From: Ruminococcaceae bacterium UBA1404
GTDB lineage: Bacteria > Bacillota > Clostridia > Oscillospirales > Ruminococcaceae
DNA: 26,949 nucleotides
Assembly: GCA_002305075.1 (NCBI GenBank)
Contig: DBQC01000006.1
Coordinates: 139,698-166,646 of the forward strand
Direction of reading: 5' to 3'
Under the pieces are notes generated by a model. It did not search any database. It saw only the letters and a program-made list of their open reading frames with translations, and was not told where the DNA came from. This document shows positions 1 through 7,466 of this stretch, piece after piece (positions within the stretch are counted from its first letter, which is position 1; every line of letters starts with the position of its first letter). Position numbers and translations under genes: made by a program.

Positions 1-40
1 TTTTGGGCGGGTCTTTTGGTTTTCTATACAACCCGGGCGG

Positions 41-496
41 TCAGTCCCGCAGCCGGGCGAAAAAGGCGCTTAGCAGTGCACTGCTTTCCTCGGCCATGCA
101 GCCTCGAGTGGTGCGGGGGCGGTGGTTAAAGGGCATCTCGCAAAGGCTGCATACCGAGCCAAAGCAGCCGGCTTTGGGGTCGTCGGCACCCCAGACCACC
201 CGGCCGATTCGGGCGTTGATAATGGCCCCCGTGCACATGGGGCAGGGCTCCAGCGTCACATAGAGGGTGCAGTCGGACAGGCGCCAGTCCCCTAAATGGG
301 CGCTGGCCTCCCTGATGGCGTTGATTTCGGCGTGGCTCAGCGGGTCCCGGTCGGTCTCACGGCGGTTATAGCCCCGGCCGATGATTTTATCGCCAAGCAC
401 CACAACGGCTCCCACCGGAACCTCGCCCATGTCTCCAGCCTGCCGGGCCAACCTCAGGGCCTCGGCCATAAAGCCGGCGTCCTTAGCGGCGCTCAT
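41..496 (-). CDS. tadA: tRNA-specific adenosine deaminase TadA
   Basis: This 151-residue protein is a zinc-dependent deaminase that converts adenosine-34 of tRNA-Arg(ACG) to inosine in the cytoplasm. The zinc and catalytic motifs are visible: HAE at residues 55-57 (zinc His and proton-shuttle Glu) and PCPMC at 84-88 (two zinc Cys). The length is the usual 150-170 of the family. Its ATG overlaps the TGA of the upstream CPBP gene by four bases (ATGA), so the two are probably translationally coupled. A generic cytidine/guanine deaminase is the only real alternative, but the PCPMC motif and the small single domain favour TadA. Confidence 0.93.
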   Translation of the reverse strand: MSAAKDAGFMAEALRLARQAGDMGEVPVGAVVVLGDKIIGRGYNRRETDRDPLSHAEINAIREASAHLGDWRLSDCTLYVTLEPCPMCTGAIINARIGRVVWGADDPKAGCFGSVCSLCEMPFNHRPRTTRGCMAEESSALLSAFFARLRD

Positions 497-1557
497 AAGG
501 CCACCCGCATACCCTGTAGAGCCGTGAGCAAAAGCGCCAGCAGCGCAGGCAGCACCATGGGCGCGCTATAAAATATCCGGCATAGGGCGGGAAAGGGGTT
601 GAGGGCTCGGGAGGCGGGGATGCAAAACAGCGCCGGGCTGCGCTTGACCAAAAAAGCCAGCGCCACCAAGGCCGCCAGCAGCATAGCGCCGTAATAGAGC
701 AGCGCCACCGGTGTGGGCAGGCCGAGGGTGCGCTCCACCACCATGAGTATGAGCACGGACACATTGTTGACAAGATGGAGGATAACCCCGGTCCAAATCG
801 AACCGGTATAAAGCACCGCATAACCGATAAACAGCCCCATGAGCAGCGCATTGGGATACTGGAGCAGGCTTTGGTGAAGCAGCATAAAAAGCAGGCTGGA
901 GGTTATAAGCGCAAAGCCGTCGCCAAACCGCCGCAGCGACTGCATCACCACCCCCCGCACCACAAGCTCCTCGAACAAAGCGGGCACCACCGTCAGGTTG
1001 AGCGCATAGAGCACAAAACCAAGCAGCGAGTCGGGCATCTGGGGCTCTACAACCGCCACCGTGAGGCCTATCGAGCCGAGCAGCGCGGCCGTTGTCAGCA
1101 TGAAAAAGCGTCCAATTACCGACAGGCCGAGCCCCACCAAGGCGGCCGGCAGCATAAAGCTTAGCTGAGGTCGCCGGGCTGTGGGCAGAGCCACCGGCCG
1201 TGGGATGCGGATGGCAAGGCCATAAAACACAAAGGGCACACTTAGCGACACCGCCATCACCAGGCCGCTTATCATATAGTAGAGAGCCTGATGGCTGGGG
1301 TTCCTGGGCAGCGCTGCCGAGCCTGCGGGCTGCCCGAGCAGCGAGGCAACAATAAGCGGCAACAGCGCCCCAAGGGCCAGATAGCCCATCAGGGCGGCGG
1401 CAATACCCATGGCATAGCGGCGCAGGGCGTCGGTTTCGGCGGCGCTGGGCGGCTTTTGGAAAAAGCCGTAACCCGGGTTGTAGCTATATTCATCGGGATG
1501 GGGCTGGGTGTACCACACCGGGCTGCCCGTATGGTTGTTTTGGGGCGAACCGGACAT
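493..1557 (-). CDS. CPBP-family intramembrane metalloprotease (CAAX/Abi type)
   Basis: This is a 354-residue multi-pass membrane protein with a soluble, Pro/Tyr-rich N-terminus of about 45 residues. The CPBP (Rce1-like) glutamic protease signature is present in order: EExxxR at residues 196-201 within a hydrophobic segment, FxxxH at 224-228 and HxxxN-like HLVN at 261-264. I chose the ATG at 1557 because AAGGAGG lies about eight bases upstream; an in-frame upstream start near 1596 would have no ribosome site. The C-terminus adds three further hydrophobic segments. In other bacteria such proteins process or protect against small peptides or anchor proteins; the substrate here cannot be told. 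It is probably co-transcribed with tadA. Confidence 0.85.
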   Translation of the reverse strand: MSGSPQNNHTGSPVWYTQPHPDEYSYNPGYGFFQKPPSAAETDALRRYAMGIAAALMGYLALGALLPLIVASLLGQPAGSAALPRNPSHQALYYMISGLVMAVSLSVPFVFYGLAIRIPRPVALPTARRPQLSFMLPAALVGLGLSVIGRFFMLTTAALLGSIGLTVAVVEPQMPDSLLGFVLYALNLTVVPALFEELVVRGVVMQSLRRFGDGFALITSSLLFMLLHQSLLQYPNALLMGLFIGYAVLYTGSIWTGVILHLVNNVSVLILMVVERTLGLPTPVALLYYGAMLLAALVALAFLVKRSPALFCIPASRALNPFPALCRIFYSAPMVLPALLALLLTALQGMRVAL

Positions 1558-1586
1558 GAAGAGCCTCCTTGCGTTAAATTGTCTAT

Positions 1587-1595
1587 AGTATAGCA
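1587..1595 (-). promoter_or_regulatory. Extended -10 promoter for the CPBP-tadA pair
   Basis: Read on the minus strand, TGC-TATACT is an extended -10 element about 30 bases upstream of the CPBP start. There is no clear -35; a run of T lies at that distance. Seen in sequence only. Confidence 0.45.
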
Positions 1596-1655
1596 CAGCG
1601 CTTATAAAGAAAAAAACACTTAAATATAAACAATCATCGGCCCGGCCCCAATAAA

Positions 1656-1679
1656 AAACGCCCCTGTTAAGGGGCGTTT
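1656..1679 (-). terminator. Intrinsic terminator after nagB
   Basis: A perfect ten-base-pair stem (AAACGCCCCT with AGGGGCGTTT, loop GTTA) starts five bases beyond the nagB stop. On the minus strand the stem runs into a T-rich tail, so it separates nagB from the downstream CPBP-tadA unit. Confidence 0.85.
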
Positions 1680-1683
1680 GGTT

Positions 1684-2397
1684 TTATAGCTCAAGATCGG
1701 TGATGAGGATGGCATCGGGATGGAGGTTTAAAAAGGAAGCGGGTAGCTGGGTGGTAATTTTGCCCGAGAGCATTTCCTCTACCGCCCGGCGCTTTTTCTC
1801 TCCGCAGGCCAGCAATAAAATGCGTCGGGCCTTTAGAATGGAGCCCATGCCCATGCTTATGGCCTCCCGGGGCACATCCTCGGGCCGGTCGAAAAAGCGG
1901 GCGTTGGCCTCGATGGTGTCCTCGGTAAGCTGTGCACGATGGGTGGCTGCCCGCAGATACTCGGCCGGCTCGTTAAAGGCGATGTGGCCGTTGTTGCCAA
2001 TGCCTAAAATTTGCAGGTCTATGCCGCCGGCTGCCGCAAGAGCCTCCTCGTAGGCCAGGCAGGCTGCGTCGGGGTCCTCGGCATCGCCCTTTGGAATATG
2101 TACCCTCTGCGGGTCTATATTCACAGAGCCAAACAGATGCTTCCACATAAAAAAGTGGTAGCTTTGGTCGTTTTGCGGGCTGATAGGATAATACTCGTCA
2201 AGGTTAAAGGTGGTTACCCGGCTAAAGTCCAGGCCGTTTTGGCGGTGCCGCTCCACAAGCGCCTCATAGAGCCCTATGGGTGTGCTGCCGGTGGCCAGCC
2301 CGAGTACGGCGTCGGGCCGCTGCCGCAGCAGCGCCTCCACCTCATTGGCTGCCTGTTGGGATACTGCGTCGTAGTCTTTGCACTGAATAACTTTCAT
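1684..2397 (-). CDS. nagB: Glucosamine-6-phosphate deaminase NagB
   Basis: NagB converts glucosamine-6-phosphate to fructose-6-phosphate and ammonia, linking amino-sugar catabolism to glycolysis in the cytoplasm. The 237-residue protein has the phosphate-binding ATGSTP loop at residues 35-40, DEYYP at 67-71 with the proton-transfer Asp, and GIGNNGHIAFNEP at 132-144 with the catalytic His138 and Glu143. Position 136 is Asn where the E. coli enzyme has the Asp of its His-Asp-Glu triad; I recall that Gram-positive NagB proteins commonly vary here. The ATG at 2397 is preferred; a TTG directly before it (2400) is an alternative, and both sit behind AGGGGGG. nagA is not next to it. It runs divergently from the rex-hydrogenase operon and has its own promoter and terminator. 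Confidence 0.93.
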   Translation of the reverse strand: MKVIQCKDYDAVSQQAANEVEALLRQRPDAVLGLATGSTPIGLYEALVERHRQNGLDFSRVTTFNLDEYYPISPQNDQSYHFFMWKHLFGSVNIDPQRVHIPKGDAEDPDAACLAYEEALAAAGGIDLQILGIGNNGHIAFNEPAEYLRAATHRAQLTEDTIEANARFFDRPEDVPREAISMGMGSILKARRILLLACGEKKRRAVEEMLSGKITTQLPASFLNLHPDAILITDLEL

Positions 2398-2445
2398 CAA
2401 TAGAATCCCCCCTGATGCCTTGCGTGAATGAACCTGCGTGTTTTC

Positions 2446-2474
2446 ATTATAATAGGTGTTTTGGCCTAGGACAA
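2446..2474 (-). promoter_or_regulatory. nagB promoter
   Basis: On the minus strand TTGTCC (2474-2469) and a perfect TATAAT (2451-2446) are separated by exactly 17 bases. It lies about 50 bases upstream of the nagB start and about 60 bases from the nearest Rex-like operator element. Confidence 0.75.
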
Positions 2475-2532
2475 TAAAAATCAGCCTAAAAAAATAGGGA
2501 ATTTGGAGCCAATTTTAATCGATATTCCAAAA

Positions 2533-2550
2533 TCGATAAAATTTTACTGA
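2533..2550 (+). promoter_or_regulatory. Imperfect Rex-like operator upstream of the -35 element
   Basis: TCGATAAAATTTTACTGA shares 16 of 18 positions with the perfect palindrome at 2598-2615. It ends six bases before the -35 hexamer of the rex-hydrogenase promoter. A further related half, AATTTTAATCGAT, lies at 2511-2523. Operator function is inferred from position, similarity and the adjacent rex genes. Confidence 0.6.
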
Positions 2551-2556
2551 AATACC

Positions 2557-2585
2557 TTGACTTAGCAACTCAGGCGGTCTATTAT
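2557..2585 (+). promoter_or_regulatory. Promoter of the rex-hydrogenase operon
   Basis: TTGACT (2557-2562) and TATTAT (2580-2585) are 17 bases apart, a near-consensus housekeeping sigma promoter. The expected transcription start, near 2592, falls at the edge of the palindrome at 2598-2615, so a bound repressor would block initiation or clearance. No other clear promoter is seen before 11312. Confidence 0.8.
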
Positions 2586-2597
2586 GAGAATGATAAA

Positions 2598-2615
2598 TCG
2601 ATAAAATTTTATCGA
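2598..2615. promoter_or_regulatory. Perfect 18-bp palindromic operator, Rex-type
   Basis: TCGATAAAATTTTATCGA is a perfect inverted repeat just downstream of the predicted transcription start. It has the Rex operator architecture (7-4-7) and matches the clostridial Rex consensus TTGTTAANNNNTTAACAA at five of seven positions in each half, differing at positions 2 and 4. Autoregulation by one or both Rex proteins encoded immediately downstream is the simplest reading. Confidence 0.7.
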
Positions 2616-2647
2616 ACTGAAAAAGCAATAAAAAGGAGGCGCATGGC

Positions 2648-3397
2648 GTGCATAAAGATACCACCTTGTCCCTACAGGCGCTGCGGCGGTTGCCGGGCTA
2701 TTATAACTATCTTTTGGAGCTGCGCCGCCGGGGCGAAAGCTCGGTGGCGGCCCCAGCCATTGCCCGGGCCATGGGTCTTAACGAGGTGCAGGTGCGCAAG
2801 GACCTGGCTGCGGTGAGCTCTAGCCCCGGCAAGCCCCGGGTGGGTTTTGGGGTGGCCGATCTCATCGACAGCATTGGCCGCTGTCTGGGCTATCACAACA
2901 GCGAGGATGCGGTGTTGGTGGGGGCCGGGCGCATGGGCCGGGCGCTGCTCTCCTATGGCGGATTCGAGGCCCACGGCGTGCGCATTGTGGCTGCGTTTGA
3001 CGAAGATGAGCAGGTGATCGGCCAAAGTGAGGGCGATCATCCCATCCTGTCGGTCAAGCGCCTGCCCGACATCTGCCGGCGCATGAACATCCACCTTGGC
3101 ATTATCACGGTGCCCGCCGACCGAGCGCAGGAGGCCTGCGACCTGCTGGTGGAGGGGGGCGTGCTGGCCATATGGAACTTTGCACCCATCCATCTGCAGG
3201 TACCCCAAGGGGTGCTGCTGCAAAATGAGAATCTGCCCGCACAGTTGGCCCTGCTGGCCCGGCGGCTGGGCGAACGGATAGCCAAGTTTGGGGAAGAGTC
3301 TGCCGGGGCCGAGGAAGATCTCCGTACCCCGTCGCCCGAGGACCAAGGGGAGACCGAACCCCAAAAAGCACCCCGAGAGGAGTTCCACCATGGATAA
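2648..3397 (+). CDS. rex: Redox-sensing transcriptional repressor Rex (first paralog)
   Basis: Rex is a dimeric DNA-binding repressor that leaves its operator when NADH rises relative to NAD+. Residues 1-75 form the winged-helix domain (LRRLPGYY at 12-19, the recognition segment VRKDL at 49-53). A Rossmann domain follows with GAGRMG at 92-97 and the dinucleotide-binding Asp118, then the family motif IWNFAP at 175-180. The GTG start at 2648 is eight bases after AGGAGG; the ATG at 2643 is out of frame. At 249 residues it is longer than the usual 205-220 because of a charged, probably disordered tail of about 35 residues. It overlaps the next gene by eight bases. It very likely controls its own operon through the TCGATAAAATTTTATCGA site. 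Confidence 0.92.
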   Translation: MHKDTTLSLQALRRLPGYYNYLLELRRRGESSVAAPAIARAMGLNEVQVRKDLAAVSSSPGKPRVGFGVADLIDSIGRCLGYHNSEDAVLVGAGRMGRALLSYGGFEAHGVRIVAAFDEDEQVIGQSEGDHPILSVKRLPDICRRMNIHLGIITVPADRAQEACDLLVEGGVLAIWNFAPIHLQVPQGVLLQNENLPAQLALLARRLGERIAKFGEESAGAEEDLRTPSPEDQGETEPQKAPREEFHHG

Positions 3398-4034
3398 CCG
3401 TTCGCTTTCCATACATACACTGCGGCGGCTGCCGCTCTATCTGGGCTACCTGCGGACGCTGCCCGATGAGGTGGAGCAGGTATCGGCCACCCGTATCGCC
3501 GGGGCCCTGGGCCTTGGAGAGGTTTTGGTGCGCAAGGATTTGGCCGCCGCCTGCGGCAAGGGGCGGCCCCGCGTCGGCTACAACCGCGATCAGCTCACCG
3601 TCTCTTTGCAGCGCCGGCTCAGCCGGGGCGGTCCGGTGGACTTCTGCATCTTGGGCACCGACCATTTGGGCGGCGCATTGGCAGAGCATCCCCATCTTGG
3701 GGCCTATGGCCTCAGCCTTTCGGCCTTGTTCGATAGCTGCCCGGAACAGGTGGGCCGCCGGGTGGCGGGGCTGACCGTCTGGCCCATTGACCGGCTGGAG
3801 GAGGTCTGCCGAGAGCGGGACATCCGGTTGGGGGTTATCGCCCTGCCCGTGGACCAAGCCCAGTCGGCCTGCGATGCCCTGGCTCTGGCCGGTGTTCGGA
3901 CTATCCTGAACCTGGCACCTGTCCATCTCACCGCTCCGGACGCCACCGAAGTGCGACAGGCCGATATGGCCGCCCATTTAGGCATACTCCGGCGGCGGTT
4001 GCGGCGCCAAATTGCCGACGCAAAGCCCTTTTAG
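3390..4034 (+). CDS. Rex-family repressor, second paralog with altered nucleotide loop
   Basis: This 214-residue protein repeats the Rex layout: winged helix at residues 1-75 with LRRLPLY (11-17) and VRKDL (47-51), then a Rossmann domain with Asp115 and ILNLAP at 172-177. The glycine-rich loop reads GTDHLG at 89-94, so the middle glycine of GxGxxG is replaced by Asp, while the first paralog keeps GAGRMG. The ATG at 3390 has GAGGAG upstream and lies inside the last codons of the first rex gene, so translation is probably coupled. The retained recognition helix suggests DNA binding; NADH sensing may be weakened, lost or changed. It might form heterodimers with the first Rex. The family is certain enough; the specific role is inference. 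Confidence 0.85.
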   Translation: MDNRSLSIHTLRRLPLYLGYLRTLPDEVEQVSATRIAGALGLGEVLVRKDLAAACGKGRPRVGYNRDQLTVSLQRRLSRGGPVDFCILGTDHLGGALAEHPHLGAYGLSLSALFDSCPEQVGRRVAGLTVWPIDRLEEVCRERDIRLGVIALPVDQAQSACDALALAGVRTILNLAPVHLTAPDATEVRQADMAAHLGILRRRLRRQIADAKPF

Positions 4035-4065
4035 TCCATCCCAAATATGCAAGGAGGGTGATGTT

Positions 4066-5748
4066 GTGACCGAATACCTCGAACTTAGACCCACCGACTG
4101 CAAGCACTGCTATCGCTGTATTCGCGACTGCCCGGTTAAGGCCATCCGCTTTCGGGATAATCAAGCCGAAATTGTGCAGGAGGAGTGCGTGCTGTGCGGC
4201 CGCTGCTTTGTAAGCTGCCCGCAAAACGCCAAGCGCATCCACGACGACCTGCCCCGGGCACAGGCGCTCTTGGAGGGAGACGCCCCGGTCTTTGTGAGCC
4301 TGGCCCCCTCCTTTGTGGCCAACTATCCCGGCTCCACCATTGAGAGTATGCGGGCAGCCCTGATGGAGCTTGGCTTTGCCGGCGCCGAGGAGACGGCTTT
4401 GGGGGCAACGCTGGTCAAGCAGCAGTACGACGCCTTGACCGAGCGGGAGGCTCAGAGCGTCATTGTATCCACCTGCTGCCACACGATCAATATGCTGGTG
4501 GAGCGTTACTTCCCCGAGGTGCTGCCCTATATGGCCCCGGTGGTTACCCCCATGCAGGCCCACGCCCACAGCCTGAAGAACCAACACCCCGGCGCAAAGG
4601 TGGTGTTTATCGGCCCCTGCATCTCCAAAAAGACCGAGGCCGACCGCTATCCCGAGTATGTGGACTGCGTGCTCACCTTTGAGGAGCTGGACGGCTGGTT
4701 TGGTCAGCGGGGTATGGAGCCTCCCACCGGGCCGGCTCTGCGCACCACCGACCGCCAGGGCAAGGCACGGCTGTTTCCCACGGCGGGCGGCATTTTGCGC
4801 ACCATGGAGCGCAAAAACAAAAACTATGACTACATAGCCATCGACGGCATGGAGGAGTGCATGGACGCCCTGCGGGAGATTGCCGAGGGTCAGCTTTCCA
4901 ACTGCTTTATCGAGATGAGCGCCTGCCGGGGAAGCTGCATTAACGGGCCGGCCATGAGCCGGGCGGCCGGGCTTATTCGAGGCACCAGCCGGGTGGATGC
5001 CTATGCCCCCGCACAGGATTTTGCAGTGCCCCCTCTGCCCGATACCGATATGGAGCGGCGGCTACAATTTGATTTACGGCCCCAGATAAAGTTCGGCGAG
5101 AAGGCCATTTTAGAGGTGCTTCGTAAAATTGGCAAAACCCGCCCCGAGGACGAGCTAAACTGCGGCACCTGCGGTTACGACAACTGCCGAGAAAAGGCCG
5201 CCGCTGTGCTGGCGGGCAAGGCAAACCTTGAGATGTGCCTGCCCTATCTCATGAAAAAGGCCCAATCTTTTTCGGACACCATCATCAAAAACACACCCAA
5301 CGGCATCATTGTGCTCAGCGAAGATCTGGTGGTGCAGCAGATCAACACTGCAGCCTGCAGTATGCTCAATGTAAAGCACCCCGACGATGTCTTAGGCAGC
5401 CATGTGGCCTGCCTTTTGGAACCCGTATTCTTCGTGCAGGTGCTCGAAGGAGCCCCCAGCGTGTACGACCGGCGCCACTATCTTGCCGAATACAACCGCT
5501 ATATCCGCCTTACGGTGCTAAAAGACAAGGAGTCCGGCCTGCTCATCGGCATTATGCGGGATGTCACCGAAAACGAGAGCACCCGGGCAGCCCGGCGGGA
5601 GATGAATCAGCACACCCTCAAGGTGACCGACGAGGTGATCAACCGGCAGATGCGCACCGTGCAGGAAATTGCTTCGCTGTTAGGAGAGACCGCCGCCGAG
5701 ACCAAGATTGCCCTCACAAAACTCAAGGAGACTCTGCGAGATGATTAG
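4066..5748 (+). CDS. hydS: Putative sensory [FeFe]-hydrogenase HydS with PAS domain
   Basis: The 560-residue protein has, in order, two [4Fe-4S] clusters (Cys12/15/18/22 and Cys41/44/47/51), an [FeFe]-hydrogenase H-cluster domain (STCCH with Cys137-138, GPC with Cys185, ACRGSC with Cys287/291), an extra iron-sulfur motif (Cys366, 369, 374 and 391), and a PAS-like domain at about 400-500 followed by a helical tail. This order matches the group C or HydS-type hydrogenases regarded as H2 or redox sensors. Pro and Trp of the usual TSCCPAW and the Met of MPC are missing, which supports a non-catalytic or slow role. The GTG at 4066 follows AAGGAGGG by seven bases. It overlaps the phosphatase gene by eight bases, suggesting the two work as a pair. 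Confidence 0.88.
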   Translation: MTEYLELRPTDCKHCYRCIRDCPVKAIRFRDNQAEIVQEECVLCGRCFVSCPQNAKRIHDDLPRAQALLEGDAPVFVSLAPSFVANYPGSTIESMRAALMELGFAGAEETALGATLVKQQYDALTEREAQSVIVSTCCHTINMLVERYFPEVLPYMAPVVTPMQAHAHSLKNQHPGAKVVFIGPCISKKTEADRYPEYVDCVLTFEELDGWFGQRGMEPPTGPALRTTDRQGKARLFPTAGGILRTMERKNKNYDYIAIDGMEECMDALREIAEGQLSNCFIEMSACRGSCINGPAMSRAAGLIRGTSRVDAYAPAQDFAVPPLPDTDMERRLQFDLRPQIKFGEKAILEVLRKIGKTRPEDELNCGTCGYDNCREKAAAVLAGKANLEMCLPYLMKKAQSFSDTIIKNTPNGIIVLSEDLVVQQINTAACSMLNVKHPDDVLGSHVACLLEPVFFVQVLEGAPSVYDRRHYLAEYNRYIRLTVLKDKESGLLIGIMRDVTENESTRAARREMNQHTLKVTDEVINRQMRTVQEIASLLGETAAETKIALTKLKETLRDD

Positions 5749-6919
5749 CCTGTGCACCGAAGTGGACTGGTATAGTCTGAATAAACACGGTGAGGAGCTT
5801 TGCGGTGACCATGTGGCCGTGATAAACCCCGACCCCAGCAGCACCGTGATGGTGCTGGCCGACGGTTTGGGCAGCGGTGTTAAAGCCAGCATTCTGGCCA
5901 CCCTCACCACCAAAATTATTTCCACCATGATGGCCCAGAACATGCCCATAGACGAGTGCGTGTCGGCCATTGCGGCCACGCTGCCCGTATGCAGCCTGCG
6001 CCAAATTGCCTACTCCACCTTTACCATCATCCGCATCACCCACAACAGCCGGGCCGAAATCATCCAGTTCGACAATCCCGGTGTGGTGCTGCTGCGCAAG
6101 GGCAAACACTACGAGTTCCCCCGCTCCACCCGCACCATCGGGGGCAAGACCATCCACATCTCCGAACTGGCCATTAAGGAGGGGGATGTCTTTGTGGCCT
6201 TTAGCGACGGTGTGGAGCATGCAGGGGTGGGGCGCACCCTCAACTTTGGCTGGCAGCGAAATGACATCATTCGCTTTTTGGAGGGGCTTTATAAAAGCCA
6301 TTACACTGCCCACACCCTCACCGGCGTGCTTATAAACCAGTGCAGGCTACTCTACGAGGACTGCCCGGGGGACGACGCCACGGTCTGCGTTATGCGGGTG
6401 CGTCGGCGCAAGCCGGTCAGTCTGCTCATCGGTCCGCCCGAGCGCCCCGAGGATGTGCGCAAGATGATGGATTTGTTCTTTGGCAAATCGGGCAAACACA
6501 TTGTCTGCGGTGGCACCACCGCCAGCCTTGCGGCCGAGCATCTGGGCAAGCCGCTGGACGCCAGTCTGCCCGACAAAGACTCCGACCCCGCCATTCCGCC
6601 CATGGCCCGGATTGAAGGGGTGGACCTGGTCACCGAGGGGGTTATCACCATCAGCCAGGTGCTCAAATACTCCGAGGACTACCTGGAGGGGCGCTACAAC
6701 TACTACGATATGCACCACAAATCCGACGGCGCCTCCCGCATTGCCACCGTGCTCTTTGAAGAGGCCACCGACATCACCTTTTTTGTGGGCAAGGCCATCA
6801 ATCCAGCCCACCAAAACCCCAACCTGCCCATCAACTTTTCCATCAAAATGAAGCTGGTTCAGCAGCTCGCCAAAAACTTAGAAAAAATGGGTAAGCATGT
6901 TAAGGCCAGCTACTTTTAA
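5741..6919 (+). CDS. PP2C/SpoIIE-type serine phosphatase with extra C-terminal domain
   Basis: Residues 1-220 form a PP2C-like phosphatase domain of the SpoIIE/RsbU kind, with the metal-binding acidic residues in place: GD at 22-23, ADGLGSG at 40-46, FSDG at 154-157 and GDDATV at 210-215. Residues 226-392 form a second, mostly alpha/beta region that I cannot assign; it contains CGGTTA at 256-261. No membrane segment is seen. The ATG at 5741 lies inside the end of hydS and has AAGGAG upstream. Gene pairs of HydS and a SpoIIE-like phosphatase are known in clostridial hydrogenase clusters; the phosphatase is thought to be the output of the sensor. Its substrate is unknown, and no partner kinase or anti-sigma factor is in this window. 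Confidence 0.85.
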   Translation: MISLCTEVDWYSLNKHGEELCGDHVAVINPDPSSTVMVLADGLGSGVKASILATLTTKIISTMMAQNMPIDECVSAIAATLPVCSLRQIAYSTFTIIRITHNSRAEIIQFDNPGVVLLRKGKHYEFPRSTRTIGGKTIHISELAIKEGDVFVAFSDGVEHAGVGRTLNFGWQRNDIIRFLEGLYKSHYTAHTLTGVLINQCRLLYEDCPGDDATVCVMRVRRRKPVSLLIGPPERPEDVRKMMDLFFGKSGKHIVCGGTTASLAAEHLGKPLDASLPDKDSDPAIPPMARIEGVDLVTEGVITISQVLKYSEDYLEGRYNYYDMHHKSDGASRIATVLFEEATDITFFVGKAINPAHQNPNLPINFSIKMKLVQQLAKNLEKMGKHVKASYF

Positions 6920-6962
6920 GTAGCCGTGCCTTTAAGAAAATATAAGCAGGAGGAATTCTTCC

Positions 6963-7466
6963 ATGGGTACACAAAAGACCGCCGCTTTTGACTACGGTGT
7001 TCTGGACGAAATTTTGGCCCGGCATCGTGCACAGCCCGAAGCGATTATCGCCATTTTGCAGGAGACGCAGGAGCATTACCGCTATCTGCCCTCGGAGATC
7101 TTTGCCTATCTCGCAGAGCGTATGCGCATCAGCGAGGCGCAAATTTACTCGGTGGCCACCTTTTACGAGAACTTTTCCCTCACCCCCAAGGGCCACTACA
7201 TCATCAAGGTCTGCGACGGCACCGCCTGCCATGTGCGCAAATCCATTCCCATATTAGAGCGGCTCTACAGCGAACTCGGCCTATCGGCGAAAAAGCCGAC
7301 ATCCGACGATTTGGCCTTTACGGTAGAGACGGTCAGCTGCCTTGGGGCCTGCGGGCTGGCGCCGGTTATCACGGTCAACGACAAAGTTTACCCCGCCATG
7401 ACACCCGAAAAAACCAGCGAGTTGCTGATTACACTCAGGGAGGAAATGCAAAATGCCCAAGATTGA
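6963..7466 (+). CDS. hydC: [FeFe]-hydrogenase subunit HydC (NuoE-like, [2Fe-2S])
   Basis: This 167-residue protein matches the 24-kDa NuoE-like subunit of NAD-linked electron-bifurcating hydrogenases (HydC or HndA). A helical N-terminal bundle (residues 10-70) precedes a thioredoxin-fold ferredoxin domain with Cys84, Cys89, Cys126 and Cys130, the C-x4-C and C-x3-C pattern that binds one [2Fe-2S] cluster. It passes electrons alongside HydB. AGGAGG stands before the ATG, and the gene overlaps hydB by 14 bases, as usual for this subunit pair. The 43-base gap from the phosphatase gene holds no terminator. Confidence 0.93.
   Translation: MGTQKTAAFDYGVLDEILARHRAQPEAIIAILQETQEHYRYLPSEIFAYLAERMRISEAQIYSVATFYENFSLTPKGHYIIKVCDGTACHVRKSIPILERLYSELGLSAKKPTSDDLAFTVETVSCLGACGLAPVITVNDKVYPAMTPEKTSELLITLREEMQNAQD

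Noticed and set aside
3105..3977. A 290-codon open frame on the minus strand opposite the rex genes
   Set aside because: It mirrors the GC-rich third positions of the two rex genes, has no ribosome site and shows no recognisable domain.
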